Shown here one piece after another: positions 21,874 through 34,000 of a stretch of DNA of 64,000 nucleotides; the stretch's first letter is position 1, and every line of letters begins with the position of its first letter. The stretch is from Tribonema minus (taxonomy: Eukaryota; Sar; Xanthophyceae; Tribonematales; Tribonemataceae): positions 62,001 through 126,000 of the forward strand of contig JAFCMP010000005.1 of assembly GCA_017506865.1 (NCBI GenBank), written 5' to 3'. Position numbers and translations under genes: made by a program. A model generated the notes under the pieces. That model saw only the letters and a program-made list of their open reading frames with translations, was not told the origin of the DNA and searched no databases.

Positions 21874-22363
21874 GCCCATCTGCTGCAGCAACAGCGCGCG
21901 CCACTGCTGTGCGCAGCACGTGCGTACCAATAACTCACGCACTACCGATGCAGGTAGCCACAGGCAGCAGCGCTTTTTCACAGGGAGATGTTTGCTTTTG
22001 CAGAAACACCCCAAGGTTCTGATTGGCCAGCTGCTGCCGTTGAAATTATGAGGTTCAGACGACCAAATTGCGCGCGCCGCGCGTCCGCGCTCAATTCAGG
22101 TGTGTCAGGCCAGTTTTTCATGGGGCGTCAACGGAGGCTTCCGAGACCCGTTGCTCGGCCATCTGATGGCGTCTCGATGAAGTCAATGCACGAGAGTGCC
22201 TGTGAAACCAGGATGCAGAGCTGGGAGCCACAGCAGCTGCGGTAGCTCTGACTCTCTAGGTAAGAGGTTGCATATTCGGAATTTAGAGGCCTCGGGCCCC
22301 GATGGTGTAACCTATCTCACACTTTTCAGGCGCATGGCAGCTAGGTGAGCGCCAGCTGAGTGG
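21874..22363 (+). repeat. Long inverted repeat, right arm, just upstream of the HAT gene
   Basis: About 490 bp, reverse complement of 17132-17603. In this orientation it contains a plausible short intron (CTAG|GTAAGAGG at 22259 to CTTTTCAG at about 22330) and a second donor-like CTAG|GTGAGCG about 15 bases later. It lies 220 bp upstream of the acetyltransferase ATG, so this arm may be the original 5' leader or promoter and the left arm a displaced copy. Confidence 0.75.
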
Positions 22364-22582
22364 CTGGTTCAGACCCAGCATCTTCGGCAGAACATCTTTC
22401 CGAGCCTGGCAGGCTCTCAGCCGCTGCGATCTCATCGCCTCTTGCCCCCAGGTCTCCACGCGTGGCGAGTCCCCTTCACTGGCGCTCGTACGGCAGCACA
22501 AAGCGGACCACGGCACACGGAGGGCCTCTGAAGGCCTGAGTGGCCCTCAGGGACACGCCCGCCATCGCCCTGCCCAGGGCAC

Positions 22583-24285
22583 ATGAACGGCGAGGCTGGG
22601 AACGCGAGCTCCACAACAGAGGCTCAGGATCGGGCGCTTCAAGCGGACGTGAGGCGGGTAGCAGCTGCGGTGGTTATGGGGCATGGGGAGGCGCCAGCTT
22701 GCGAGGGGAGCTTCACCACTGCTCTCAACGGTCTCACCGTGGAGTTGGCGGTGACTCCGGACGCTGGCGCGGGGCCGGCAGCGGCTGGCACAGATGCGTA
22801 TGGCGCAGCGTTGAAGCGGTCGGCTCCACCTGATCCACAGATTCGCCCAGATATGAAGCGGCAGAAGGGGCTGGCGCACGGCAAGATCTGCCCCCACTGC
22901 AAGGCCACTGTAGGCCCTCGCACCCACCAGTGCAAGTTCTGCTCGGGGATCATCGAATTGAAGTCACCGGTCAGCACTATTCCTCCTCCTCCATCTGTCA
23001 ACGGCACCGTGGCGGCGGCGGCGGCGGAACCCGCGCGCGAGCCGCGGTCATCGGCTGCGGCTGCCGCTCCCTCCCTTCCGCCGGCGCCGGCTCCTCCTCA
23101 AAAGCGGCCCTCCCTGAGGCGAACAACGCTGCCGCTTCGGACGCAGCTTGAGAGAGCGCAATCGCAGCTGGCGATGCTGGAGCAGCAGCAGGCGAAGCTG
23201 ATGACTGCTGCGAATGCTGCGATCGCCCGGCGAAGCGACGAGCTCACCAGGGGCGCATTCGGCGGCGCCGGGGCCGGCGCCGCCAGGGAGTCGCTCAAGA
23301 TCCGGATCCCGAGGGCGGCGCTGCTGCAGCAGCAGCAGTGGCAGGCGGGTCAGGAGCAGGGGGGGGTGAAGCGGCCGCGGCCGCAGGCGCCTGGGGACTC
23401 ACACAAGCGCGACGCACCGCCGCCGCCTCCGCCGCCGAGCCCCGGCTTGTCAGCAATTTTTGGGCGGCGCGTGGTGCCGTCGGACCTGGCGTGCCTGTCG
23501 TCGTACCGGCCGCCGGGCTCGCTGCCGGCGACGGACGCCAGCCTCAGCCTCAGCGCGCTCAGCGTAGCGACGCCGGAGGACCTCGTGAGCCACCTGCAGG
23601 CGCTGCGCAGGGACTTCATCTTGCGCGTCCTGCGCCCCGTGCTGAATCGCCTCATGTCGCACACGAGCAACCGCAACGGCCTCTTCAACACCCCCGTCGA
23701 CCCCGTCGCGCTCAACATCCCCAACTACCTCGACGTCATCTCGCAGCCGATGGACTTCGGCACCGTCAAGTGCCGCCTCTTCTCGCTCGAGTACGACGAG
23801 GCGGACGCATTTGCGGCGGACGCGCGGCTCGTGCTGAGCAACGCCATCACGTTCAACCCGCCGTCGCACCCCGTGCACCAGTGCGCGGTTGCGCTGCAGG
23901 CGGAGTTTGACGCGGAGTACTCCAAGGCGCAGACGCGGCTCGTGCGCGACGCGCAGAAGAAGGACGAGCACCACTGCACGCTCTGCCAGGGGCAGACGTG
24001 CGCGCTGTGCGGCGACAAGTGCCTGCGCCTCGAGCCGCCCGTCCTTATCTGCCACGGCCCGTGCTCGGCGCGCATCAAGCGCGGCTGCGTCTTCTACGTC
24101 TCCCCCGACGCGTGCCGCGTGTGGTGCCAGAAGTGCCATGCGCAGCTGCCAGCGGAGCTGCCGGAGGAGCCCAACGAGTGCGAATCAGACGACGAGGATG
24201 GAGTGGTAGACGGGGCGCCGGAGGCAGCTGCGGCAGTGCCTGGCGCAGACGCGGCGGCAGCGGCAGTGGCGCCGGCTGGAGCGGC

Positions 24286-24318
<33 letters not shown>

Positions 24319-27300
24319 GGCAGCAGCGGCGGCAGCAGCAGCTGCGGCGGCGCCAGCAGCGGCAGCAGCAGACAGCCCAGCGCTGATGAAGCGGCAGCTG
24401 CTTAAGCGCAAGTTCGACGAGGACATCAGCGAGGCGTGGGTGCAGTGCGACCGCTGCCAGAGCTGGGTGCACCAGGTGTGTGGGCTCTTTAACGCGCGCG
24501 CAAACGTCGGCGAGGCGGAGCTCACGTGCCCCATCTGCAAGCTCAAGGACGTGGCGGGAGAGCTGCGGCTGCGCGACGCTGCTGCTGCTGCCGGCGCTGC
24601 TGCTGCTGCCGGCGCTGCCTCTGCTGCCGCGCCTTCTGCTGCCAGCAGCGCGCCTGCCGCTGTGCCGCCGCCGTCTGCTGCCGCCTGCGACATGGAGGTT
24701 TCAGATGTTGCAGCATCACCAGCACCAGGCGGTTCACCTCTGCAGGGCGGCGGCAGCGGCGGCGCTCCTGCTGATGCTGATGCGGCCGGCGGCGACCCTA
24801 TGCTTGTAGATGCGGATAACTCGCTGGCCAAGAGCATCACCCTTGGCATCGAGCGGCGGCAGGCGCTGGCGGCGCAGCAGCAGCAGCAGCAGCATATTCA
24901 GCAGCACATCCAGCCTCAGCCGCAGCAGCATCCTGCGCAGCAGCACCAGCAACCGCAACAGCAACAGCAGCAGCAGCAGCACCACCACCACCAGCAGCAG
25001 CAGAACCAGCACCACCACCACAATCACGCGCAGCCGCCGCCGCTCAAGGGCACCTGTCCGCCATCACAGCTCAGGGACCCCACCTCTGTTGCCGACGCAG
25101 TGCACCAGCATGGCGCCGCTACAGCGCCGCCGCCGGTGGCACCATCACCGGCAGCGGCAGCGGCGGCAGCAGCAGCGAGCAACAAGGTGTACTCGGCGGC
25201 GGCGCTGCCGCGCTGCGCCATGAGCGACTTCATCGAGCTGCACGTGCTGCGGCGCCTCGACGAGCTCGGCATGCCGCCGCCGCCCGGCTCCATCAGCATC
25301 CGCGTCGTCAGCAGCATCACGGCGACGCATGACGTGTCGAGCGTGGTGCGGCGCACGTTCAAGCCGGGCGGCGGCGCGCCGCCGGGCGCGTGCATACCGC
25401 GCGAGCTCTCATACGCGAGCAAGGCGCTGTGCATGTTCCAGTGCATCGACGGCGCCGAGGTGTGCCTCTTCAGCATGTACGTGCAGGAGCACGGCGCGGA
25501 CGCGCCCTCATTCAACGCGCGCCGCGTGTACGTCGCGTATCTGGACAGCGTGGAGTACTTCCGGCCGCGCGCGGCGCGCACGCACGTGTACCACGAGATC
25601 CTGGCGGCGTACCTCGACTGGGCGCGGCGGCGCGGCTTCCGCACGGCGCACATCTGGTCGTGCCCGCCGCAGCGCGGCAACAACTTCATCTTCTGGGCGC
25701 ACCCGGAGCACCAGAAGACGCCGACGCGCGAGCGCCTCATGACGTGGTACCGCCTGATGCTGAGGCGCTGCGAGGCGCTCGGCGTCGTCCACGCCGTCGA
25801 GAACCTGCACACGACGCACTTCCAGGCGGTCGCGCGCGCGGTGCAGCAGGCGGCGGCGGTGCAGGCGGCGAGCGACGGCATCGTCGGCGGCGCGGCGGCG
25901 GCGGCGATCGCGGAGGACGCGGCGGCGGCGGCGCTCGACGATCCGCGCCCGCCCGTGCCGCCGCTCTTTGACGGCGACTACTGGCTCGACGAGATCCAGC
26001 GCCTGCTGCGCCTCGTGGAGAGGAAGTCGGACGCGGACTTTGTGACGGACCGCATGAGCCCCACGGAGCTCTGCCGCGGCGCGCTGGAGGCGGTGACGGT
26101 GCTGCCGCAGGCGGCCGCGTTCATGGAGCCCGTGGACCCCTTCGCGCACCAGTGCGCCGACTACTTTGACGTCATCAAGCACCCGATGGACCTCGGCGCC
26201 GTCGCGGCGAAGCTCGCGGGCGGCGAGTACGCGACGGCGGAGGCGTTCGCGGACGACGTGCGCCTCGTCTTCGCCAACGGCGTCACGTACAACCCGCCCA
26301 AGCACCCCGTGCACGTCGCCGCGCGCGCGCTCGCCGCGACGTTCGACCGCGGCGTCAAGCGCATCCTCAAGCTCATGCGCGAGCGCCTCGGCCGCGCCGT
26401 CACCATGCGCGAGGTTAGCCTGGCGGCGCCAATCGACGACATCGCGCTCGCGGGCGGCCTCGGCGACGGGGAGAACTCTATGGATGGCGGCGGCGGCGGC
26501 GGCGACGACGAGTCAGCGCTCGGCAGCACGCAGAAGCCGCGCGGCTCGCTGTCGCGCTCGTACTCGGTCTCAGGGTTCCACGGCCTGGCGGGCGGCGACC
26601 GGCCGCTGTCCGCGTCCAACGCCATCATCTGCGCGGAGATCGAGGGCGCCACCGCCGCCGGCCGCTGCACGCCGCGCAGCCACCGCTCCAACAGCTGGTC
26701 CAACCTCAGCTTCGGGCCGCTCGCAGCGGCGGCGGCGGCGCGGCGGCGCAGCAGCATGGACGCGACGGCCAGCGTGAACGGGGCCTGCGGCGCTGGCGGC
26801 AGCGGTGGCGGCGGCAACGGCAGCAGCGCGCTGGCGCGCGCATTCAGCGGCAGCGGCGGCAAGCTGCTGCTCTCCAACGACGCCAAGTTTGAGCGCCCTG
26901 CGGAGCGGCGGACGTCCGGCGGCAGCGACAAGGGCGTGCCGGCACCTGCTGCTGCCGCCGCTGCTGCCGGCGGCGGCGTGCTGCCGCCAATACCGGAGCG
27001 CAGGGACAGCCTCGGGGGGGGAGCGACGCTGGGAGCGGCGGCGGCGGCGCGGGCGGCGGAGGCGGCAGCGGCAGCGCGCCGAGCTCGGCGTTTGGCGATG
27101 CGAGCACGCGCGCGCACACGGTCACTGGCAACAAGCGCAAGTGGCTGCTGAGCCAGCTGTGCAAGTCGGTGGACCTCATGAAGCAGGATCTGCTGGTGGT
27201 CTCGCTCGCGCCGCACGACGCGCCGCTTGCAGACGCCGCGTGGGACGCCGCCGCGGCGGCGCACTGCGCGGCGCTCGACGCCGTGACGTGCCGCGACCCC

Positions 27301-28446
27301 GACCCGGCGCTGTCGCGCGCGCTCGTCGACAGTCGCCACACGTTCCTGGAGATGTGCCAGTTCCGGCACTACCAGTTTGACTCGCTGCGGCGCGCCAAGC
27401 ACTCGAGCGCGATGGTCCTGTACCACCTGCACCGCCCGGAGGCGCACAGCCTGAACCCGTTCTGCATGCGCTGCAACAAGCCGATCCGCGCGCTGCGCCA
27501 CCACTGCAGCCAGTGCTCGTACGAGGTGAGCCCCTCGCGAGTGACTCAGAGTCTTTGCTCCACTCGAGTATTTGTGGTTGTGCAAAAAGTTGTTGTTTGA
27601 GTATGTGTTTTGACATCAACTGCTGTGTTGATCATAGCCTGGGGTTGCAGTGACGGATGTTAGCAGTGTCTAGTGGCCTTTGATGGTTTGCATTACCATG
27701 CTTGAGGTACACGATATTGCAGTCGCACTGCACAGTACACAGTACACATTTGCTGTGCGAGTGTGCTCCACCATGCCTGCTTGGTGGCCCATTGCATGCA
27801 TCATGCCATGTCTGATGTAGGCCTCTGCAACTTGCACGTGACCGACTACACAGACTACACAACACTCTTGTGTCAGTAAAGCACTGCCTATTGCCCGTCA
27901 TTTAGTTGTGTGTCTGAAAGCAGTGTATACATACCCTCCTGTATCATACATCACCTTACCACGCGCTACCATCCCCCTTACTTGGTACCAACACGCATGC
28001 CCTAGTTACATACATCTAATCCTCTCCTGTCCATCTGCTTCCGTGCTCTGTGCGCGCAGCTCTGCAGCGCGTGCGAGCGCGACATGAATGGCCAGTGCCT
28101 GGAGATGCACCCCCTCACCCCCTACCGCGTGACGTTCTGCTCGAACGTGGTGGAGCCGCCACGGCCGCAGCCCCTGCAGCAGCAGCAGCGCTCGCACCAG
28201 CTGCAGCAGCACTGCCACGCGCCATCGCAGCCGGAGCAGCAGCAGGCGCCGCCGCCGCCGCAGCAGCAGCGGCCGCCGCTGCCGCCGCAGCAGCACCAGC
28301 CGCAGGGCGCGTGCGGCGGCGAGGCTGCGTACGCAGCGGCGGCGATGGATGTGGTGGCGCCTCACGAGGATGTCACACCGTTGGTGGCGCACATGCCGCC
28401 GCCGCCGCAGCTGCCGCCGCCGCAGCAGCCGCTGCTGGCGCAGTAG
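22583..28446 (+). CDS. p300/CBP-like histone acetyltransferase with two bromodomains
   Basis: Acetyl-CoA-dependent lysine acetyltransferase of the KAT11 (p300/CBP, plant HAC) family, acting on histones in the nucleus. Exons 22583-27525 and 28060-28446 (phase 0), about 1,775 residues. Domains: zinc ribbon C103/C106/C117/C120; bromodomain 1 about 334-450 with N425; Cys-rich block about 460-530; PHD finger about 610-655 (WVQCDRCQSWVHQVCG); KAT11 core about 869-1085 with YLDSVEYFRP at 986 and conserved W1025 (HIWSCPP) and Y1056 (TWYRLML), equivalents of p300 W1436 and Y1467; LFDGDYW near 1126; bromodomain 2 about 1163-1272 with N1237; then the KAT11 tail (SLRRAKHSSAMVLYHLH) and a ZZ finger split by the intron. 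No TAZ domain; the C-terminus is poly-Gln/Pro. The frame switches at an 8-G run (27014-27021), consistent with one missing base there. Confidence 0.88.
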
Positions 28447-31036
28447 CAGGGCAGCGCGCGATAAACGGCGGCAGGTGCATGGGGGGGGGGGGGGGCGGGG
28501 ATCTGGGGGAGGGGGGGTGCGGTGCACTGTAACGGTGATCGGTGCTGGCGCAGCGCGTACATCTGTTACCCTGTTTTGTGCATGTATCCCATGTATCCTG
28601 TAGAGCGCACATGTGTACACGCATATATACACAGCCCCACTGCTTCAATCCGTTGATGTGCAATGCGTGCCATGTGTTTGCGTCAATGATATCATGTGAA
28701 AGGGCTGTTGCTGGTGTTTGTTGTGCGTGACTGCAGCACTTATGCGTGTTTTGTGTATAGCTAGCTTCGTGTGGCAGTGCTCAGCGAGGTGCTGTGTGCA
28801 CGGAGTCGAGGTGAGAGCTTGACAGGCTGCCTTCTACAAAGAGTGTATGTTGGAGCTGTGTGAGCTCTGCTGTCACAGAAGTTGTGCGTGTGAATACCTG
28901 GTTGGAAAGTAGTAGTCTTTGATTGTTATTTTGTTGAGTGGGGTCCACAGTACATGTGAAGTTGCACTGTGTACATTCAACAAGTGTTCACAACTGATTA
29001 CATACTCATGCAACAAGAATACATACTTAAAACGCCCCTAATTGCAGAATTGGAGACTGCAACTGTTTGAACTGCATGTGAACATGCTGGTGTGCGAGAG
29101 GCCTTTTTTGATTGTTGCGTTGGCCACCAGTTAATTGGATACATCTGGATGCAACAAATTCTGGCGACCTCCTACATCAAGGCAGTGTCAGCACCAGAGC
29201 GGGCGTCCATGGATGCTGCAAACCAGCGCAGAGGTATACGCCCTAAAGGGTGGGCACGGTCACGGACACATTCAGATGCTTTCAGCGTCTGTATACTTTA
29301 AGCACATATATTGATGGGATGTTGACATTTACCCCACAAATAACACATGAGCAAAGTTTGCTTATTTGTAGGTCATCAGGATCAGCACATGTAAACTTGC
29401 AGGTTTGGCAGTTGGGAAACATCCTCAACTGAGAGGGAGTGCTGCAAGTATTGGAAGCTTTGGCAACAGGATCTGCAAAAGGTCTTGGAGTTCTGGCCTA
29501 GGGCACTAGCCTGACGTCTGGCTTCAAAACGAAAGGTGGTAGTGTGCCCCTTGTGCGAGAATCATGGCATGAAACTTTGACACCTACAGAGCAAGAGACG
29601 ACCTGTTGTCGACACTGCATCTAGCGCTGGGTACTGAAACAGCAGCTGCTGCCATGGCTGCCACACAACAGGGCTCAGCAATGCAGTTGGTGACGTTCAA
29701 GCAACACATCAGCTGCAACAGCCAAGAGCACGCTTGATCAGAAACCCTGCAGCCATGGCCTTCAGGAACGTGAACAAATAGACAGTGCCGGATGTGTTGA
29801 TGCTGAAGATGTGACTCTCCATGCCGTGACCCATTAAGACATGGAGGATTCCATTTCACAAGCCGGACAGCAGCGGCTGGCGGAGCCACGGCAGCTGCAC
29901 GCCGTGTGCGACGACTGCAGCAGCTGCGCTCAGTGAATTGAGGCAGTGCTCACCAAAGAGCAACAGCAACCTGAGGGTCAGCAGCAGCACACAACAATTT
30001 TGCTGCAGCGCTCAGACGCGCGCTCTCATGGTACATTATCACAGCAGGGGGGCGATGACTCATGATGGGTTTGACCGCGTCAGTGGCACACGCATTGACT
30101 GCCAGAGTGGCACCGGGAAAAAACGGTTGATCACTGTGCATGCTTGCACGTCGGTCAAGCCACGCTGGCTCGCCTCCGCTTCAGTCCTGATGCATGCAAT
30201 GATGAATGACCTGACGAACACCGGTGCGCCCTTTCAGAAGAGCTCCATGTCTCGTTGAATGCATGCCAGAGTTGCTGGTCTGCCCTGCCGGGAGACCGAC
30301 GTGAATGTAGCCAGCCAACGCACTCAACACAAAAAACAAAACAGCCATCAATGTGTCGGAAGCATGTCTCAAGATGCTACAGCCACAAATCAGATAAAAC
30401 CACTGATTGCATGCCATGTATAACAGTTGCGCCAAGCAGCAGAGCATTTGCGCAGTTGCGTAAGAAATTCACCTCACAAAGAGATCCCTCGGTCTCGAGA
30501 CGTTGCCACAATTGCCACATCAGTTGACTGTCAATCAATTGACAGACAGCACTTGTGCTGATGACTGACAAATGAGATGGACATGTTTGAAAGTGGCACA
30601 CCTGCGATCTATGTAATTGTCACCTTGCACAACTACATTGCCAGCCACGTCTTCACATGCAGGTTTACAATTTTGATCAACAACTTGCCGCCAGTGCCTT
30701 CACCCGCTGGGAAGCGGTCGCCTTCGCCCGCGCTGGTTGGAATAGCTTCTAATGCGTCCAGCTTGTGCCCCCACCACACGCCGATCAAGACTTCAGCTTT
30801 CAGAGCCACAGTCAAATAAGGTTCTGTGGCGCTGATCAGCATGAGTTATTGCTGAGAACCAGTGTCAGGTGTCCCATCATTACAGTCTGTCTCTGTGACA
30901 CGCAACTGAGTCTGCATCCAGAACGTTTCATGTCGCGACCACGATCGCGCTCGCTCTATGACCTCTCGGCCTGGAAGCTCGACCTTGAAGGTAAACTACA
31001 CACACTTGGAGCGGTACGCCATCACATCATTGCAGC
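28447..31036. other. Intergenic, no gene recognised
   Basis: About 2.6 kb. It opens with poly-G tracts (28481-28495 and 28504-28517), then becomes moderate in GC. Short frames exist on both strands but show no domain, no consistent composition and no convincing splice structure. The last part is presumably the promoter of the transporter at 31037. Confidence 0.5.
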
Positions 31037-34000
31037 ATGAGGAGAGGCTGTTGTAGGGGCCTGGCGCTGGCCTGCTGCGCCGGAGCTTGCTCCGCACTCG
31101 TGGGAGTGCGGGCACCGGCAGGATGGTCCAGAAACAGAGTGCAGCTGCAAGGTGCAGCTGCAAGCCGTGATGCGCCATCCCTGCGTTCCCGCTCGGTGTG
31201 GCTGATGCGATCTACTGCCACGACGAGACGGCGGAAGCGTCAGCATCTGGAGTTCAAATCCGATGTCAAGCCACCCACAGCAGATGAAAAAACACCCAGA
31301 GTGGAAAATCTTATTCCGCGACGCCCTCCTCTGCAGCTTGACCCCAAGCTTATGCCTCATGCCGATGGTCATCAAGACATCGAGGCCCTGGCTCCCCTTG
31401 AGGTCGAGGGTCCCGATCCTTCGCCCGGTGGCGGCGACGGCGCGCCCGGGTTGTGGCAGGCTCGGCTGCTGCTGTTGCTGGCGAGCGCCCTCTATGGCAC
31501 GAACTTCGCCAGCGTCAAGCTCTTGGAGGAGTCCTTGGAGCCCTCCACGGCGGCAGCCTTGAGGTTTGGCATAGCCGCACTGGCACTAGCGCCAGCACTG
31601 ACGAGGATCACCGGCAAGGCTTTGCGGGATGGTCTGGAAATTGGGCTGTGGGTAGCGATGGGCTACATCAGTCAAAGCATCGCCTTGACTACCACCTCGG
31701 CGTCCAAGTCAGCCTTCATCTGCAGCCTCGCTGTGGTTTTCGTGCCCATTTTGGACAGCGTCTTCGGCAATAGGTGAGTAAAGTAGGTTTGGATCTTCTT
31801 GCGGAATGCAGCGTATCTTTCGTGCGAATTTGGGGGATCTGCCAGCGATGTACTCGAACGATCCTGTTGATCTTGCTTGCTATAGGCATTCAGCTGATGT
31901 GTGGTGACTTGACTCATATATATTTTTGTGAGCGGCAGGCTCAATGGTAGCCGTTCGTCCGTGTGGCGCAGCACAGCCACGTGTCCAGTAAGCACATGTT
32001 TTTAATTAAAACAATCCATGTATCCTGTGCACGAGCGCAAGTCGCGCTTGAGACCCTTTTCACAATATGAAGCCATGCACTGTCTTCTTGTCGGGTTGGT
32101 ATTGCAGCGCTTTTGCAGCAGTATCCTTACTGACTTTCCCCTTTTCTCGGCTCCCGCAGCAGCTTTAGGCAGCCCCCCGCGTTTGCACGCCATTCCACCT
32201 TGATAGCCCCCCCCCTACTTATTTACATACTATGTTCATGTTATTATCTTTCAAACTGCTGCTACCTTCAGCCATTGCGTGCACAGCCGCTCTAACGTCC
32301 GTGCGCGCGGGGCGTGCCTTTGCCAGTCCTGCGCTCCACCGCCCCCCACCAACCCGCCCATCCAGCGCGTGTCCGTGGCGTCTTTGTGCTCACCTAAAAT
32401 ATCGCAACATGTGCTCTGTTGCCGCGCGCCCTTTGTCAACTTCAAACAGTAGCGAGACGGCAGTGGAGCAGGCCAGCGGCGGACACGCTTTCGGCGGCGG
32501 TGACGGCGGCGGAAAGTGGACGGCAGCGCTGCTTGCTGCGGCAGGTGTTGCCTGTCTTGAGCTCGGCGGCCTCGAAGCTCCAGCAATAGGTGAGTGTTTG
32601 TCAGTGATTGCGCCATGTGCAAGCCCTGCTGACTCTGAAAACAGAACTCTTGAGTATTATCGCAGAGGGCGTGGCGCGGCACTCTGAACTTGACAGCCTT
32701 TGAGATCCCGCCGCAGTTGGGTCCTGGACATGCATGATCATTTGAGCAAGCAGCAGGTCCAGGGAAGAGCGCAGCAGTGTATCAGCAGCGCGCAAGATGG
32801 ATTCAGGCACGGACATACAACCTGCATGAGGCTGCAAGCTGCTGTTGTTGTGGGGAGTTGCGCGCCTCCTTTCCCTATGTGTTTGTCTCGGTGCGGGACC
32901 TCCTTTCATGCATAAAATTCGCACAGGAAGCTTTAAACCTCTTCTTGCAGCAGTGCAAGCAGAGGGAGGGGGCGTGTCACCATGAAAGCTGCAGCAATCC
33001 TGCTCGACAGATGCGGGCCTCACTTTTGGCACAGAGTGCATGCCACAACTCCCATCTCGCTTTCAAAAGAGCAGAGACCTACTGAGCGCTGGCACAGCCG
33101 GCGCACCCGCATGCTCACTCGGCGCAGATTCTTACGCACGCGCGCGCGAATGTTGGAGTTTGGATCGCACCTTGGTGCCACCACACCCACATCCTGCGCA
33201 CCGCGTATTCTGTCGCGCAATACTGTCCCTCGACACACGCACTCCTGAGCCATAGTTGCACATTCAGCGTATCAACGTTCAACTCGTTTGCACTTCCCGC
33301 TGCTGCACCGGGGGCAGCCGACCTCTGGGCGCTCGCGTAGCTCGTGTGCTTTGGTCGCGCCATGCTGCCCCTCGACACATGCGCTACTGAGCCATAGTCC
33401 ATGCGTTCAGCGCCTCAGTGCTCAACTTGCTTGCACAACGCTCAACTCGCTTGCACTCCACTTCTGCACCGTGGGGGCAGGCGCCCTCTCGGCGCTCGTG
33501 CAACCCGTGTGTGCTTTGGTGGCGCCACACTGTCCCCTTGACGTGCGCTCGTAAGCCATACAACATGCGTTCAGCGCTCTCACCGCTCAACTTGCTTGCA
33601 CCTCCCGCTGCTGCTCTGAGGGCAGGTGATCTGTGGGCGCTCGCGCAGCCCGTGTGCTTCGGCATGGGGTTCTGGAGGATGGCCAAGTTTGCGCGCGAGA
33701 GCCCGAACCACGCCATGGGGCTCACTGCCGCGCAGCTGCTGGCTGTGTCAGGGCTCAGCACGCTGTGGGCGATGCTGTCGGGCGCGGACTTCTCTGTAGT
33801 GCCGGGGGTCCTCGCAGGTGCGGATTATAGTTCAACAGTGACTCACCGCATGTGTAACTGCTCCAATGAATGAATGAATGAATGAGTGGACTTCTCTGTG
33901 GTGCCGAGGGTCCTCGCAGATGCGCATTTTTCTTCAACAGTGACGCACCGCATGTGAAACTGTTTAATGAGTGTCATCGCACGTGCGAATTGCTTCAATA

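Noticed and set aside
17132-22363. DNA transposon with long terminal inverted repeats
   Set aside because: The loop contains no transposase, no short target duplication was seen at the outer edges, and the right arm looks like host leader sequence.
26161-27585. Long open frame of about 474 residues on the minus strand
   Set aside because: Lies antisense to the acetyltransferase exon; it is a by-product of very high GC and has Arg/Ala/Pro-biased composition with no domain.
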